A DNA stretch of 21,475 bases from a virus. Positions 7,136 to 13,699 of the stretch are shown one piece after another. Location: IMG/VR virus record IMGVR_UViG_3300035180_000703, positions 1-21,475 of that record. One strand, written 5' to 3'. The position numbers and the translations under genes were made by a program. The notes under the pieces are model-generated. The model had not been told where the DNA came from. It made no database searches and worked only from the letters and a program-made list of their open reading frames with translations. The first letter of the stretch is position 1. Each line of letters starts with the position of its first letter.

Positions 7136-7528
7136 ATGTATATAACAAGTGATTATTTTATCAATATAATGACCGAAAGAGCAGTTGCTCAATTAACCGA
7201 TGATGTGAACGGGGAAACTATTAATACAGATTTAGTTAATCTTATTATTGCCAATCAATCGGAGTTAATTGATAATTATTTAAGGGGGCGTTATTTACTC
7301 CCCCTTAAAAATTCACATTATATTCTTAAAGCAATATGTTTTGATTTGACTAAGTACGAATTATACAAGCGGCGCAATGCGGTGAACGACGGCATCAAAG
7401 ATAGTTATATGCAAGCAACGAAACTATTAGAGGACATTAACACAGGAAAGATTATATTGAACGAAGACAATATGAGCCAATCATTCATTTATACAACTGA
7501 TAACTCGGTTTACACCAATGACTTATAG
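7136..7528 (+). CDS. Head-tail connector, Mu gp36-like (DUF1320)
   Basis: This is probably the adaptor ring below the portal. The 130-residue protein has the DUF1320 pattern: an N-terminal LTDD motif after a short helix, VNLIIANQSELIDNYLRGRY (34-53) followed by LLPL, then FDLTKYELYKRR and a C-terminal YMQATKLLEDINTGKIIL. The length is normal for the family. It starts one base after the capsid stop and overlaps the gp37-like gene by 11 bases. A perfect 10-bp inverted repeat lies inside the codons for YLRGRYLLPLK (7279-7309) and is listed separately. Confidence 0.85.
   Translation: MYITSDYFINIMTERAVAQLTDDVNGETINTDLVNLIIANQSELIDNYLRGRYLLPLKNSHYILKAICFDLTKYELYKRRNAVNDGIKDSYMQATKLLEDINTGKIILNEDNMSQSFIYTTDNSVYTNDL
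7279..7309. repeat. GC-rich 10-bp hairpin inside the gp36-like gene
   Basis: TTTAAGGGGG (7279-7288) pairs perfectly with CCCCCTTAAA (7300-7309) across an 11-base loop. It uses AGG GGG and CTC CCC codons in a gene that otherwise prefers A/T-rich codons. The core AGGGGG/CCCCCT is the same as in the tail terminator at 15125. It lacks a T-run on the plus strand, so it is not a simple terminator; RNA pausing, processing or translational attenuation are possible. Confidence 0.5.
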
Positions 7529-7901
7529 TGAAATAGAAAGTAGGATTATAGAAAGATTAAAGGAATATTTACCGGGTTACGAAGTTGTAAGTTATCCGAG
7601 CAGACCGGAGGACTTTCAATTCACGCACCCGCTGGCATCAATATTAGTGAAATTTCAAAGCACGCAATATGTGAAGCAAGCCGCAATGATTAATTATGAA
7701 GTTCACATTATTAGTAGAAGTCTAATTGGAGCAGAAGGCTATGATTTATTGGAGAAGACACGGGACATATTAACCAAAGACTTTGAATTAAACGGGACAA
7801 GATTTTATGTTGTTAGTGAACAACAATACGATTATTTGGACGGTAAATGGTTTTACCGTTTATCAATTAGTTTACCATTTTTAACATTTAAAGGATATTA
7901 A
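7518..7901 (+). CDS. Mu gp37-like (DUF1834) protein, probable tail terminator
   Basis: Proteins of this family sit at the head-tail junction and probably cap the tail tube. The 127-residue product starts MTYSEIESRIIERLKEYLPG and shows a basic, alternating beta pattern including ILVKFQSTQYVKQAAMINYE (42-61) and the C-terminal GKWFYRLSISLPFLTF, as expected for gp37-like proteins. It overlaps the gp36-like gene by 11 bases and is the last clear head/neck gene before the lysis block. The assignment relies on pattern and on following DUF1320 directly, as in Mu. Confidence 0.75.
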   Translation: MTYSEIESRIIERLKEYLPGYEVVSYPSRPEDFQFTHPLASILVKFQSTQYVKQAAMINYEVHIISRSLIGAEGYDLLEKTRDILTKDFELNGTRFYVVSEQQYDYLDGKWFYRLSISLPFLTFKGY

Positions 7902-7922
7902 AAAAAATATAAAGGTAAAAAA

Positions 7923-8258
7923 ATGAAAAAAACATTAAGTGATATAATTAGCTTTATTACAAGGCACGCAGTGTGGATAACTGCAATTCTATTAGGATTG
8001 GCAGTATTAAGTCCATTTTTGGAAATCTATAATAAAGTAATTATTATTGTAATCTTACTAGGCGTTGCGTTAGGTTGGTCTAATCTTGCAGTATTTTCAT
8101 TCACAAAGATTAATCTAACCAAAAAAATAATGTCCGGGGATGATGGTGCATCCTCTCAATCGGAGCAGATAGCAACAGCGATTATTATTGCTGGAATACT
8201 ATTAGGTGTTCATATTTTAGTAGGATTAGCATTTTACATCTTGACTTTAAATGTTTAG
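7923..8258 (+). CDS. Three-span membrane protein, candidate holin
   Basis: The 111-residue protein has hydrophobic segments at about 15-31, 38-58 and 84-107, with a polar loop (KINLTKKIMSGDDGASSQSE) between the second and third. Size and topology fit a class I holin, which would form lesions in the inner membrane and time lysis. I recognise no specific holin family. Its stop overlaps the start of the endolysin gene by 8 bases, which is the strongest argument for a lysis role. AAAGG lies upstream of the ATG. Because the downstream endolysin carries its own signal peptide, the holin need only be of the pinhole or timing type (inference). Confidence 0.55.
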   Translation: MKKTLSDIISFITRHAVWITAILLGLAVLSPFLEIYNKVIIIVILLGVALGWSNLAVFSFTKINLTKKIMSGDDGASSQSEQIATAIIIAGILLGVHILVGLAFYILTLNV

Positions 8259-8826
8259 ATACGTAAAACATATTGCACTATTGGTAATTATTCTTGCTAA
8301 TGTTGTATATTCACAACAGCGGTATGAATTACCAACCCTTTATGATACGAATTTGCCAAGAATACAATTAGCAGAAACACAATTAGGAATAAGAGAGGAA
8401 ACGAATGCTCGGATTATACGTGGATATTTACAAAGTGTAAATATCTATACGAACGCCTCTTGGTGTAACGCATTCCAATATTGGCTAATGGATTCAGTTT
8501 GCAGAAAGTTACAAATTATAAACCCAATGCCAAAAAGTGGTTTGGCAAATTCAAGTTACGATTATGCAATAAGAAAAGGGAATAGAACTACATTTATTCC
8601 ACAGCCCGGAGACTTAATCGTGTGGCGAACCGAGGGTAAGTGGACAGGACACGTAGGATTAATAATACAGACACGCAATCAAGCAAGCGTAATAACAATT
8701 GAAGGTAACACCTCGAGTAATTCTTTTAGAACGGGCGGTTGTGTATGGAAAAAGGTAAGATTGACTAACCATCCGATTGGTAAGCATTTACTCAGAGGTA
8801 TCGTTGGCTTTAAATCACAATTTTAG
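8251..8826 (+). CDS. Secreted CHAP/NlpC-type endolysin
   Basis: This is a predicted peptidoglycan amidase or endopeptidase. Residues 1-21 form a Sec signal (basic FRYVKH, hydrophobic core IALLVIILANVV, likely cleavage after YS). The catalytic domain has NASWCNAFQYWL with C72 as nucleophile, QPGDLIVWR (118-126), TGHVGLI with H134 and TIEGNTS with N153 completing the triad. These are the CHAP-domain signatures. Residues 30-60 (PRIQLAETQLGIREETNARI) form the helix that usually precedes this domain. The gene overlaps the candidate holin by 8 bases. A signal-bearing endolysin can be exported without a large holin pore and released or activated at lysis time. Confidence 0.85.
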   Translation: MFRYVKHIALLVIILANVVYSQQRYELPTLYDTNLPRIQLAETQLGIREETNARIIRGYLQSVNIYTNASWCNAFQYWLMDSVCRKLQIINPMPKSGLANSSYDYAIRKGNRTTFIPQPGDLIVWRTEGKWTGHVGLIIQTRNQASVITIEGNTSSNSFRTGGCVWKKVRLTNHPIGKHLLRGIVGFKSQF

Positions 8827-8835
8827 TCGTAGAAA

Positions 8836-9144
8836 ATGGAAACAACTAACATAATATTTTGGGCGTTTAATGGACTGGCGGTCGGTATCTTTACCATAAT
8901 GGCGTATTTATTGAAAAACGTCTTTGAAGGCGTTAAAAAAGAATTGGCAGAATTAAAAGTAGTGATGAACGCACTACTCGAATTCGTAGCTATTCAGAAG
9001 GAAAAGAACAGCCATTATGGGCAAGAAATTAATGATATTTGGCATAAAATTAATACCATAGAAACAAAGCAAGAACAACACATTGAGTTAATCAATAAAA
9101 TGAAAAATACACATAATTTAGTTCACCCGGACAAGAAGGTATAA
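8836..9144 (+). CDS. Small membrane-anchored coiled-coil protein
   Basis: The 102-residue product has one N-terminal membrane segment (about 6-27) followed by a charged helical region with heptad-like spacing (about 30-92), such as ELAELKVVMNALLEFVAIQK. I do not recognise a family. Similar layouts occur in phage lysis accessory proteins (XhlA-type haemolysin-like proteins, holin partners), and it lies nine bases after the endolysin, so a role in lysis is reasonable but unproven. There is no clear Shine-Dalgarno sequence. The next gene starts two bases after its stop. Confidence 0.6.
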   Translation: METTNIIFWAFNGLAVGIFTIMAYLLKNVFEGVKKELAELKVVMNALLEFVAIQKEKNSHYGQEINDIWHKINTIETKQEQHIELINKMKNTHNLVHPDKKV

Positions 9145-9145
9145 A

Positions 9146-9442
9146 GTGACAATATTAGGTAAAGAATATGAAATAATAGAAGCAGACGCTACAATAATGA
9201 ATGATAAAGTAGGCATCTGTGAATTTACAAAACAAAAGATTTACATTGCAACAGGATTAGCAGACGATTTATACGCTGATACATTATTGCACGAAATTTT
9301 ACACGTAATTGATTTTACAATTGGATTAGAACTTACAGAAAAACAAGTTATAGGAATTGCTGGGGGGTTGTATGCAGTGTGGAAAGACAACCAAAACGTT
9401 ATAGAGGGTATCAACAAGGAAAATAAGAAAAAAGTAAAATGA
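9146..9442 (+). CDS. Small putative metallopeptidase with HExxH motif
   Basis: The 98-residue protein starts with GTG two bases after the previous stop. It contains LLHEILHVID (47-56), an HExxH zinc site (H49, E50, H53) followed by GLELTEKQVIGIAGGLYAVW. This short domain occurs in many phage genomes as a putative ImmA/IrrE-like or related metallopeptidase. The third zinc ligand is not obvious; D56 or an acidic residue in the ELTEKQ helix are candidates. There is no signal peptide, so it should act in the cytoplasm. The substrate is unknown. Its stop and the next start overlap as ATGA, linking it to the cysteine protein. Confidence 0.65.
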   Translation: MTILGKEYEIIEADATIMNDKVGICEFTKQKIYIATGLADDLYADTLLHEILHVIDFTIGLELTEKQVIGIAGGLYAVWKDNQNVIEGINKENKKKVK

Positions 9443-9663
9443 AATACGAAACAGACATAATACCGACTTGTCATACGTGCATACACTGGCGTTATATTGG
9501 CGTTCACCGTGGAACGTGTCAGTCCGACGAATTCCAAGTAGTAACAGGCTACGATAAGAAGCACTATGTAACAACAAGGCAAGACTTTTTCTGTGCGGCT
9601 TATAGTCCAAACAGCGAATTAATTGATGACATAATTAAGGTTGAAAATGACGACGACGAATAA
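9439..9663 (+). CDS. Small four-cysteine protein, probable zinc binder
   Basis: This is a 74-residue protein of unknown function. CHTCIHW (11-17), C27 and C52 provide four cysteines that could bind one zinc ion, and the C-terminus is strongly acidic (ENDDDE). I recognise similar short CxxCxxW phage proteins but no named function. It overlaps the HExxH gene by four bases (ATGA) and runs into the next gene by 17 to 23 bases, so it is embedded in a coupled run. Nucleic-acid or protein binding is possible, but the sequence does not decide. Confidence 0.6.
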   Translation: MKYETDIIPTCHTCIHWRYIGVHRGTCQSDEFQVVTGYDKKHYVTTRQDFFCAAYSPNSELIDDIIKVENDDDE

Positions 9664-10126
9664 AGTATTAACAATAGTTATATTATTAGCATCGGTTGTA
9701 ATTATTATACTGGCTTTTCTTTTTGGAGAACGTAATTTTAAGTTGCACGAAGCGTTGAATAACCCAGTAGTGACAATAACGGTTCGTGATACAATTTATA
9801 GTGATAAGATTGATACATTCAAAGTAGGTTACCCAGTCGTCAAGACTATTTATAAAGAAAAAATTGATACTATAACAATTACACGAGCGTTCGAAAAGTC
9901 TATTGATACAACATTCATTGATAGTTCACGTTTGCAAGTTGTTTATATGTTTCCGCAGGACACGTTCAAGATTAAGTTACAAACTCGGATTAAAGAAATT
10001 TTTCAAAAAGACACGATAAAAACTTACATTGAAATTCCAAAGCAGAAAGATTATACAACCCCGCTCATATATGGTGGCAGTGGATTAATTTTAGGCATAA
10101 TCGGAGGGGTATTAATAGCTAAATGA
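9647..10126 (+). CDS. Two-membrane-segment protein, spanin-like
   Basis: From the ATG at 9647 (AAGG at 9637-9640) the protein has 159 residues; an in-frame TTG at 9641 would add two. It has a membrane segment at about 6-28 and a second at the very C-terminus, about 139-157 (GGSGLILGIIGGVLIAK). Between them lies a roughly 110-residue, probably beta-rich domain with repeated DT pairs (VRDTIY, KIDTF, KIDTITI, SIDTTF, KDTIKTY). Spanins join inner and outer membranes in the last step of lysis of Gram-negative hosts. Known unimolecular spanins have an N-terminal lipoprotein signal plus a C-terminal span, but here there is no cysteine at all. It sits after the endolysin genes, which favours a lysis role. 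A structural membrane protein remains possible. Confidence 0.55.
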   Translation: MTTTNKVLTIVILLASVVIIILAFLFGERNFKLHEALNNPVVTITVRDTIYSDKIDTFKVGYPVVKTIYKEKIDTITITRAFEKSIDTTFIDSSRLQVVYMFPQDTFKIKLQTRIKEIFQKDTIKTYIEIPKQKDYTTPLIYGGSGLILGIIGGVLIAK

Positions 10127-11067
10127 AAAGCAAAACACAGATATTGCAAGAATATATTAATCAATATCCAGAACTGGGACATAGTCCATTGGCAAAACTA
10201 ATCATTAACGAGGTGTCCGAATTCCAAAACGACGAGGTGGACGTGTTAAGAAAAGTAGTTTCTTTTATGCGAGATGGTGGTGTTGAAAATGATTTTTTTG
10301 AGGATGTGGATACTGAATTAGATATTCCTGAAAGTTGGTACAACGACCCCGAAAAATTTGAGTTTGAAGGGAAAGTAGCTATCATAAATGATTTACACAT
10401 TCCATTCCACGATAAATACGCACTTAAAACAGCAATTGATTATTTAATCAAATACAGCCCGGACGTTGTTGTTTTGAATGGCGACGTTGGCGATTATTAC
10501 GCAAATAGTAGGTTTGTTAGAGACCCGAATTTAAGAAATTTGGCAAAAGAAATAGAGATACTTAATCAATTTTTGGATTATTTACAAGGCAAATTCACAA
10601 AAATCGTGTACAAAGAAGGCAATCACGAGGAAAGATTATATGATTATATTTCTTTGAAGGCGCCGGAACTTGGTGATATTGAAGGGGTTAAATTACAGAA
10701 CTTATTAAGATTGGAGCAAAGAAACATAATTTTTGTTGACAATCGGAGTAGAATTAAGATAGGAAAATTAAGCGTAATCCACGGGAATGAAATACCAGCA
10801 GGTGGAATAATTAACGTTGCAAGAACAAAAATAATACGTGCAATGGGAAACGTTTTATTTGGTCACCACCACGTTACACAGGATTTTACACAACGCACTA
10901 TTGACGAAAAAGTAATCGGTGCGTGGTCGGTAGGGTGTTTATGTGGTTTATCACCTCGCTTTTCCAAGTTCAATAGTTGGAATCACGGGTTTGCAATAGT
11001 TGAAACTGAAAGCAACGGAAATTTTGAAGTTCAAAACAAGAAAATTGTAAATGGACGGGTGGTGTAA
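10123..11067 (+). CDS. Calcineurin-like metallophosphoesterase
   Basis: This is a 314-residue metal-dependent phosphoesterase with the complete motif series: NDLHIP (89-94, D90 and H92), NGDVGD (119-124, D121), EGNHEE (165-170, N167 and H168), IHGNE (219-223, H220) and GHHH (247-250). The substrate cannot be read off; nucleic acids, cyclic nucleotides, and nucleotide or protein phosphates are all used in this superfamily. Residues 1-80 are an unassigned helical extension (TQILQEYINQYPELGHSPLA) that may recognise substrate. There is no signal peptide. ATGA overlap couples it to the spanin-like gene. It may serve phage DNA metabolism or host takeover (inference). Confidence 0.85.
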   Translation: MKSKTQILQEYINQYPELGHSPLAKLIINEVSEFQNDEVDVLRKVVSFMRDGGVENDFFEDVDTELDIPESWYNDPEKFEFEGKVAIINDLHIPFHDKYALKTAIDYLIKYSPDVVVLNGDVGDYYANSRFVRDPNLRNLAKEIEILNQFLDYLQGKFTKIVYKEGNHEERLYDYISLKAPELGDIEGVKLQNLLRLEQRNIIFVDNRSRIKIGKLSVIHGNEIPAGGIINVARTKIIRAMGNVLFGHHHVTQDFTQRTIDEKVIGAWSVGCLCGLSPRFSKFNSWNHGFAIVETESNGNFEVQNKKIVNGRVV

Positions 11068-11364
11068 ATGAAAGCAGGTAAATATAACATAGACGCTTAT
11101 TACAATAGAGATTATGTTCAAGTCTTTGAATTTGATATTGATATAAGTAATTATGCATTTGCGGGCTCCATAGATTATAAAGGCAATAAAATAAATTTCA
11201 CAATTACGAAACTAACAAATACACAGATACAAGTTGTATTAGATAAATCAATTTTATCACAAATGGTGCCGGGTGTGTATTCTTATGATATTAAAATGAA
11301 TGACGGGTTTGATTTGCAAGTAATTGAAGGGAGTTTCAAGGTAAACAACACAATTACTAATTAG
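11068..11364 (+). CDS. Small beta-rich virion-associated protein
   Basis: This 98-residue protein starts directly after the phosphoesterase stop. It appears to be all beta: an N-terminal YVQVFEFDIDIS strand pair and a C-terminal half with VPGVYSYDIKMNDGFDLQVI followed by EGSFKV. The ending resembles the common YDL-x-DG-x-LLEG-T-V-V motif of small phage baseplate or fibre-associated proteins, so a place in the virion is likely. I cannot name the exact role. It opens the block of surface-protein genes that runs to 14446. Confidence 0.55.
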   Translation: MKAGKYNIDAYYNRDYVQVFEFDIDISNYAFAGSIDYKGNKINFTITKLTNTQIQVVLDKSILSQMVPGVYSYDIKMNDGFDLQVIEGSFKVNNTITN

Positions 11365-11373
11365 AGGGACAAA

Positions 11374-11829
11374 ATGCAGGTTCTTATAACAGAAGAGAAA
11401 TTAAACGTAAATACATACGATAAAATAAACGTTAAAATTGGCGATGTAATTAGTTTAGTTGCAGGACAAGGTGTAAGCCAAATTAACACAATTGTAAAAA
11501 GTTATAAATGTGGCGAAGCAATCGGAGGGCATAAAGTAGTCTATTTAGAAGGTGATAAAATTTATATTGCGGATTATTTAAATTTGAACATTGTTAATAA
11601 GATTGTTGGAGTAACAAGACAAGCGGGCAATGCAGGTGATTATGTTGAAGTCGTTATTTTTGGTGAAATTGTTTATGATTTTGCAACAAGTGCAGGCGAT
11701 TATTATTTATTCACTGCTGGTACTTTACAAACTGCAATTGCAAACAATGGAATTATTGTTAAAATAGGAAAATACGTTCAAGATAAAGTTTTATTTATTG
11801 AAATTGGCGAATATATTATTAGAAATTAA
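11374..11829 (+). CDS. Virion surface protein, paralog of the next gene
   Basis: This is a 151-residue beta-rich protein. Central GEAIGGHKVVYLEGDKIYIA (48-67), NKIVGVTRQAGNAGDYVEVV (75-94) and FGEIVY resemble a small domain common in phage fibre-associated and decoration-like proteins. The C-terminal third (AGDYYLFTAGTLQTAI to KVLFIEIGEYIIR) lines up with that of the next protein, suggesting duplication of one gene. GAGGG at 11363-11367 lies 6 bases before the start. A fibre attachment or capsid decoration role fits the position, but no function is known. Confidence 0.6.
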   Translation: MQVLITEEKLNVNTYDKINVKIGDVISLVAGQGVSQINTIVKSYKCGEAIGGHKVVYLEGDKIYIADYLNLNIVNKIVGVTRQAGNAGDYVEVVIFGEIVYDFATSAGDYYLFTAGTLQTAIANNGIIVKIGKYVQDKVLFIEIGEYIIRN

Positions 11830-11844
11830 TTAAAGGATAAAAAA

Positions 11845-12357
11845 ATGGCTGACAAATATGTTTATTTAGGAACAACAGGACTCGCAGAAAAAGCCGCAAC
11901 AACAGCAAGTGCGGGCGTTGCTGATGCAGGTAAGATAGTAGCATTAGGTGGTGACGGATTATTAGATGTAAGCGTAATGCCAACGGGTATTGGAGCAGAT
12001 ACAAGGGTTGCCGTTGCAAGTGAAAACTTGAACGCAGGAGATTTAGTCAATCTATATAATAATTCCGGCGTTATAACAGCAAGGAAAGCAGACGCAACGG
12101 GTGGAATTGCTAAACAAGCTGACGGGTTCGTAATATCGGCAGTTTCAAGCGGACAAAACGCAACGGTTTACTTTGATGGCACAATTACAGGATTAAGTGG
12201 ATTAACACCCGGAGCAATCTATTATTTAAGCACAACGGCGGGTGGAATAACAACTACTATTCCTACAACAACAGGTTATATTGCACAAATTGCAGGAAAA
12301 GCATTAAGTGCAACTGAATTAACTTTTGAACCGGGCGAGCCTATTGTCCGAGCTTAA
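11845..12357 (+). CDS. Virion surface protein, paralog with fibre-like N-terminus
   Basis: This is a 170-residue protein. The body (DTRVAVASENLNAGDLVNLY to VYFDGTITGL) and the tail (PGAIYYLSTTAGGITTTIPT to ELTFEPGEPIVRA) align by eye with the preceding protein, so they share a fold. The N-terminus KYVYLGTTGLAEKA matches KVITLGTNGLQEAN of the large fibre encoded next, at DNA as well as protein level, and reads like a shared attachment peptide. The stretch GKIVALGGDGLLDVSVMP is typical of phage fibre linkers. AAAGGA precedes the ATG. It is likely part of, or bound to, a tail or neck fibre. Confidence 0.6.
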   Translation: MADKYVYLGTTGLAEKAATTASAGVADAGKIVALGGDGLLDVSVMPTGIGADTRVAVASENLNAGDLVNLYNNSGVITARKADATGGIAKQADGFVISAVSSGQNATVYFDGTITGLSGLTPGAIYYLSTTAGGITTTIPTTTGYIAQIAGKALSATELTFEPGEPIVRA

Positions 12358-12370
12358 AAGAAGGTAAAAG

Positions 12371-13399
12371 ATGGCAAAAGTAATTACATTAGGAACAAAC
12401 GGACTACAAGAAGCCAATTTAAGCGTTGGTGAAGCCGTCAATATTCAAGCATTGACAGCAGACAAAACACTAACAGCGACGGATGCTCCTATTCAAATTT
12501 ACACAATGACTGCTAATAGAACAGTCAATTTACCAACGACTGGTCTAACCAGTGGTCAAAAATTTGAAATTTGGAATAAGAACGCATACAACAGCACTTA
12601 TTATTTAACAATCCAACAAGGCTCGACGACAATATACAATTTAACTTCACAATCCGAAATTGAATTAAGATGGGATGGAGCAAATTGGATACCTACTTTT
12701 AATCAAAATGTTGCAATTGGGTATGGTACAGATTCAAATTATAGTAACGGCACAGGAGTAGGTAACGGTGCGAGTAATAATTTTAATTTCGGCACAGGAA
12801 TTGGTGCTTATGCGAATTGCAATAATGATCACGGCGTAGGAGTAGGTTCTGGTGCGAGTAATAATTATAATTCCGGCACAGGAATAGGTGATAGTGCTAC
12901 TGCGAACAGCAAGCAGGATAATACAATCGCAATAGGTGCACATTCAAGAGCGGAGCGCAATAGAGAACTTGTATCAACAGCAACAACAAGCATACCAAAC
13001 AAGGCACAACTCACATTTCAAAAGTTTCAAGAAACAGATTTAGCAAGTAACAGCGGGGCATGGCAAGAATTATTTATCGACGGTTCAAGTGCAAGATTAA
13101 CAATTATTGCAAGTTCTGTGTATCAATTTAAGATACAGATTAATGCAATTGATAAAACAACATTTGATGTTAAAACTTGGAAAGTAGAAGGCACGATAAA
13201 AAGAAATGGTTCAAATGTAACAAGTATTGTTGGAGCGGTAATAAAGACAATCATCGCCGCTGATACAGCTACTACTAACTGGGATGTGCAAGTAACCGCC
13301 GATGATACCAATGAGGATTTAAAAATTGAAGTGAAACACGACTCAGCAAATCAAGTAAGATTTAGTTTAAATGTATTTGCAACTGAAACAAGGATTTAA
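12371..13399 (+). CDS. Fibre with YadA-like beta-roll repeats
   Basis: This 342-residue putative receptor-binding or surface fibre begins with the shared LGTNGLQE motif (7-14). A beta domain follows (about 30-110, with ANRTVNLP and WDGANWIP typical of phage fibres). Residues 112-192 hold about five 14-residue repeats of the form TGIG-x(2)-A-x(7), as in the trimeric left-handed beta-roll of YadA and Hep/Hag adhesin heads. The C-terminal domain (about 200-342) is beta-rich, with KAQLTFQKFQETDLASNSGA and an ending SLNVFATETRI, similar to jelly-roll tips. The repeats suggest a trimer. Residues 134-174 carry a near-perfect 84-bp DNA duplication. Host surface adhesion is inferred. Confidence 0.7.
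   Translation: MAKVITLGTNGLQEANLSVGEAVNIQALTADKTLTATDAPIQIYTMTANRTVNLPTTGLTSGQKFEIWNKNAYNSTYYLTIQQGSTTIYNLTSQSEIELRWDGANWIPTFNQNVAIGYGTDSNYSNGTGVGNGASNNFNFGTGIGAYANCNNDHGVGVGSGASNNYNSGTGIGDSATANSKQDNTIAIGAHSRAERNRELVSTATTSIPNKAQLTFQKFQETDLASNSGAWQELFIDGSSARLTIIASSVYQFKIQINAIDKTTFDVKTWKVEGTIKRNGSNVTSIVGAVIKTIIAADTATTNWDVQVTADDTNEDLKIEVKHDSANQVRFSLNVFATETRI
12751..12918 (+). repeat. 42/84-bp coding repeats of the fibre beta-roll
   Basis: The 14-residue protein repeats correspond to 42-bp DNA units. Units one and three are nearly identical at DNA level, from GGTGCGAGTAATAATT at 12767 and again at 12851, exactly 84 bp apart. This suggests recent duplication of a two-unit block, and therefore a length that could vary by slippage or recombination. 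Confidence 0.7.
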
Positions 13400-13402
13400 A
13401 AA

Positions 13403-13699
13403 ATGGCTTTAAAAAACAACACCACGGGTGAATATTTAAAAATAATAAGTTTTCAGTTTGATTTTCAAGCGGGCAATCATCATATTAGCTATTTAATATT
13501 TGCTAATGTAGAACAAAGACAACGCTTTGATGCGGGCTTGTCCGAGTACGAAACTTATAAACACGGACAATACAACGGCATTGGAGTAATTAACGATGCA
13601 CTTAATTTAACAGCAACAGGGAACGCAAAAGACGCAATTTTTAATACCTGTTACACGGCTCTAAAAAATGATATGTTCAAAGATTGGATAGATGCGTAG
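13403..13699 (+). CDS. Hypothetical phage protein in the fibre block
   Basis: This 98-residue protein starts three bases after the fibre stop and ends directly before the next ATG. It has a beta-strand N-terminus (EYLKIISFQFDFQAGNHHIS) and a helical C-terminal half (VINDALNLTATGNAKDAIFN to WIDA). I recognise no family, and there is no signal or membrane segment. Its place between two fibre genes suggests a chaperone or accessory structural subunit for them, but that is only context. Confidence 0.5.
   Translation: MALKNNTTGEYLKIISFQFDFQAGNHHISYLIFANVEQRQRFDAGLSEYETYKHGQYNGIGVINDALNLTATGNAKDAIFNTCYTALKNDMFKDWIDA

Noticed and set aside
7840-7859. 8-bp hairpin (ACGGTAAA / TTTACCGT) near the end of the gp37-like gene
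   Set aside because: Chance level for an 8-bp stem, and no following T-run, so not called a terminator.
12734-12943. Minus-strand open frame within the fibre gene
   Set aside because: It is the mirror of the repetitive beta-roll codons; its repeated pattern follows from the plus-strand repeats.
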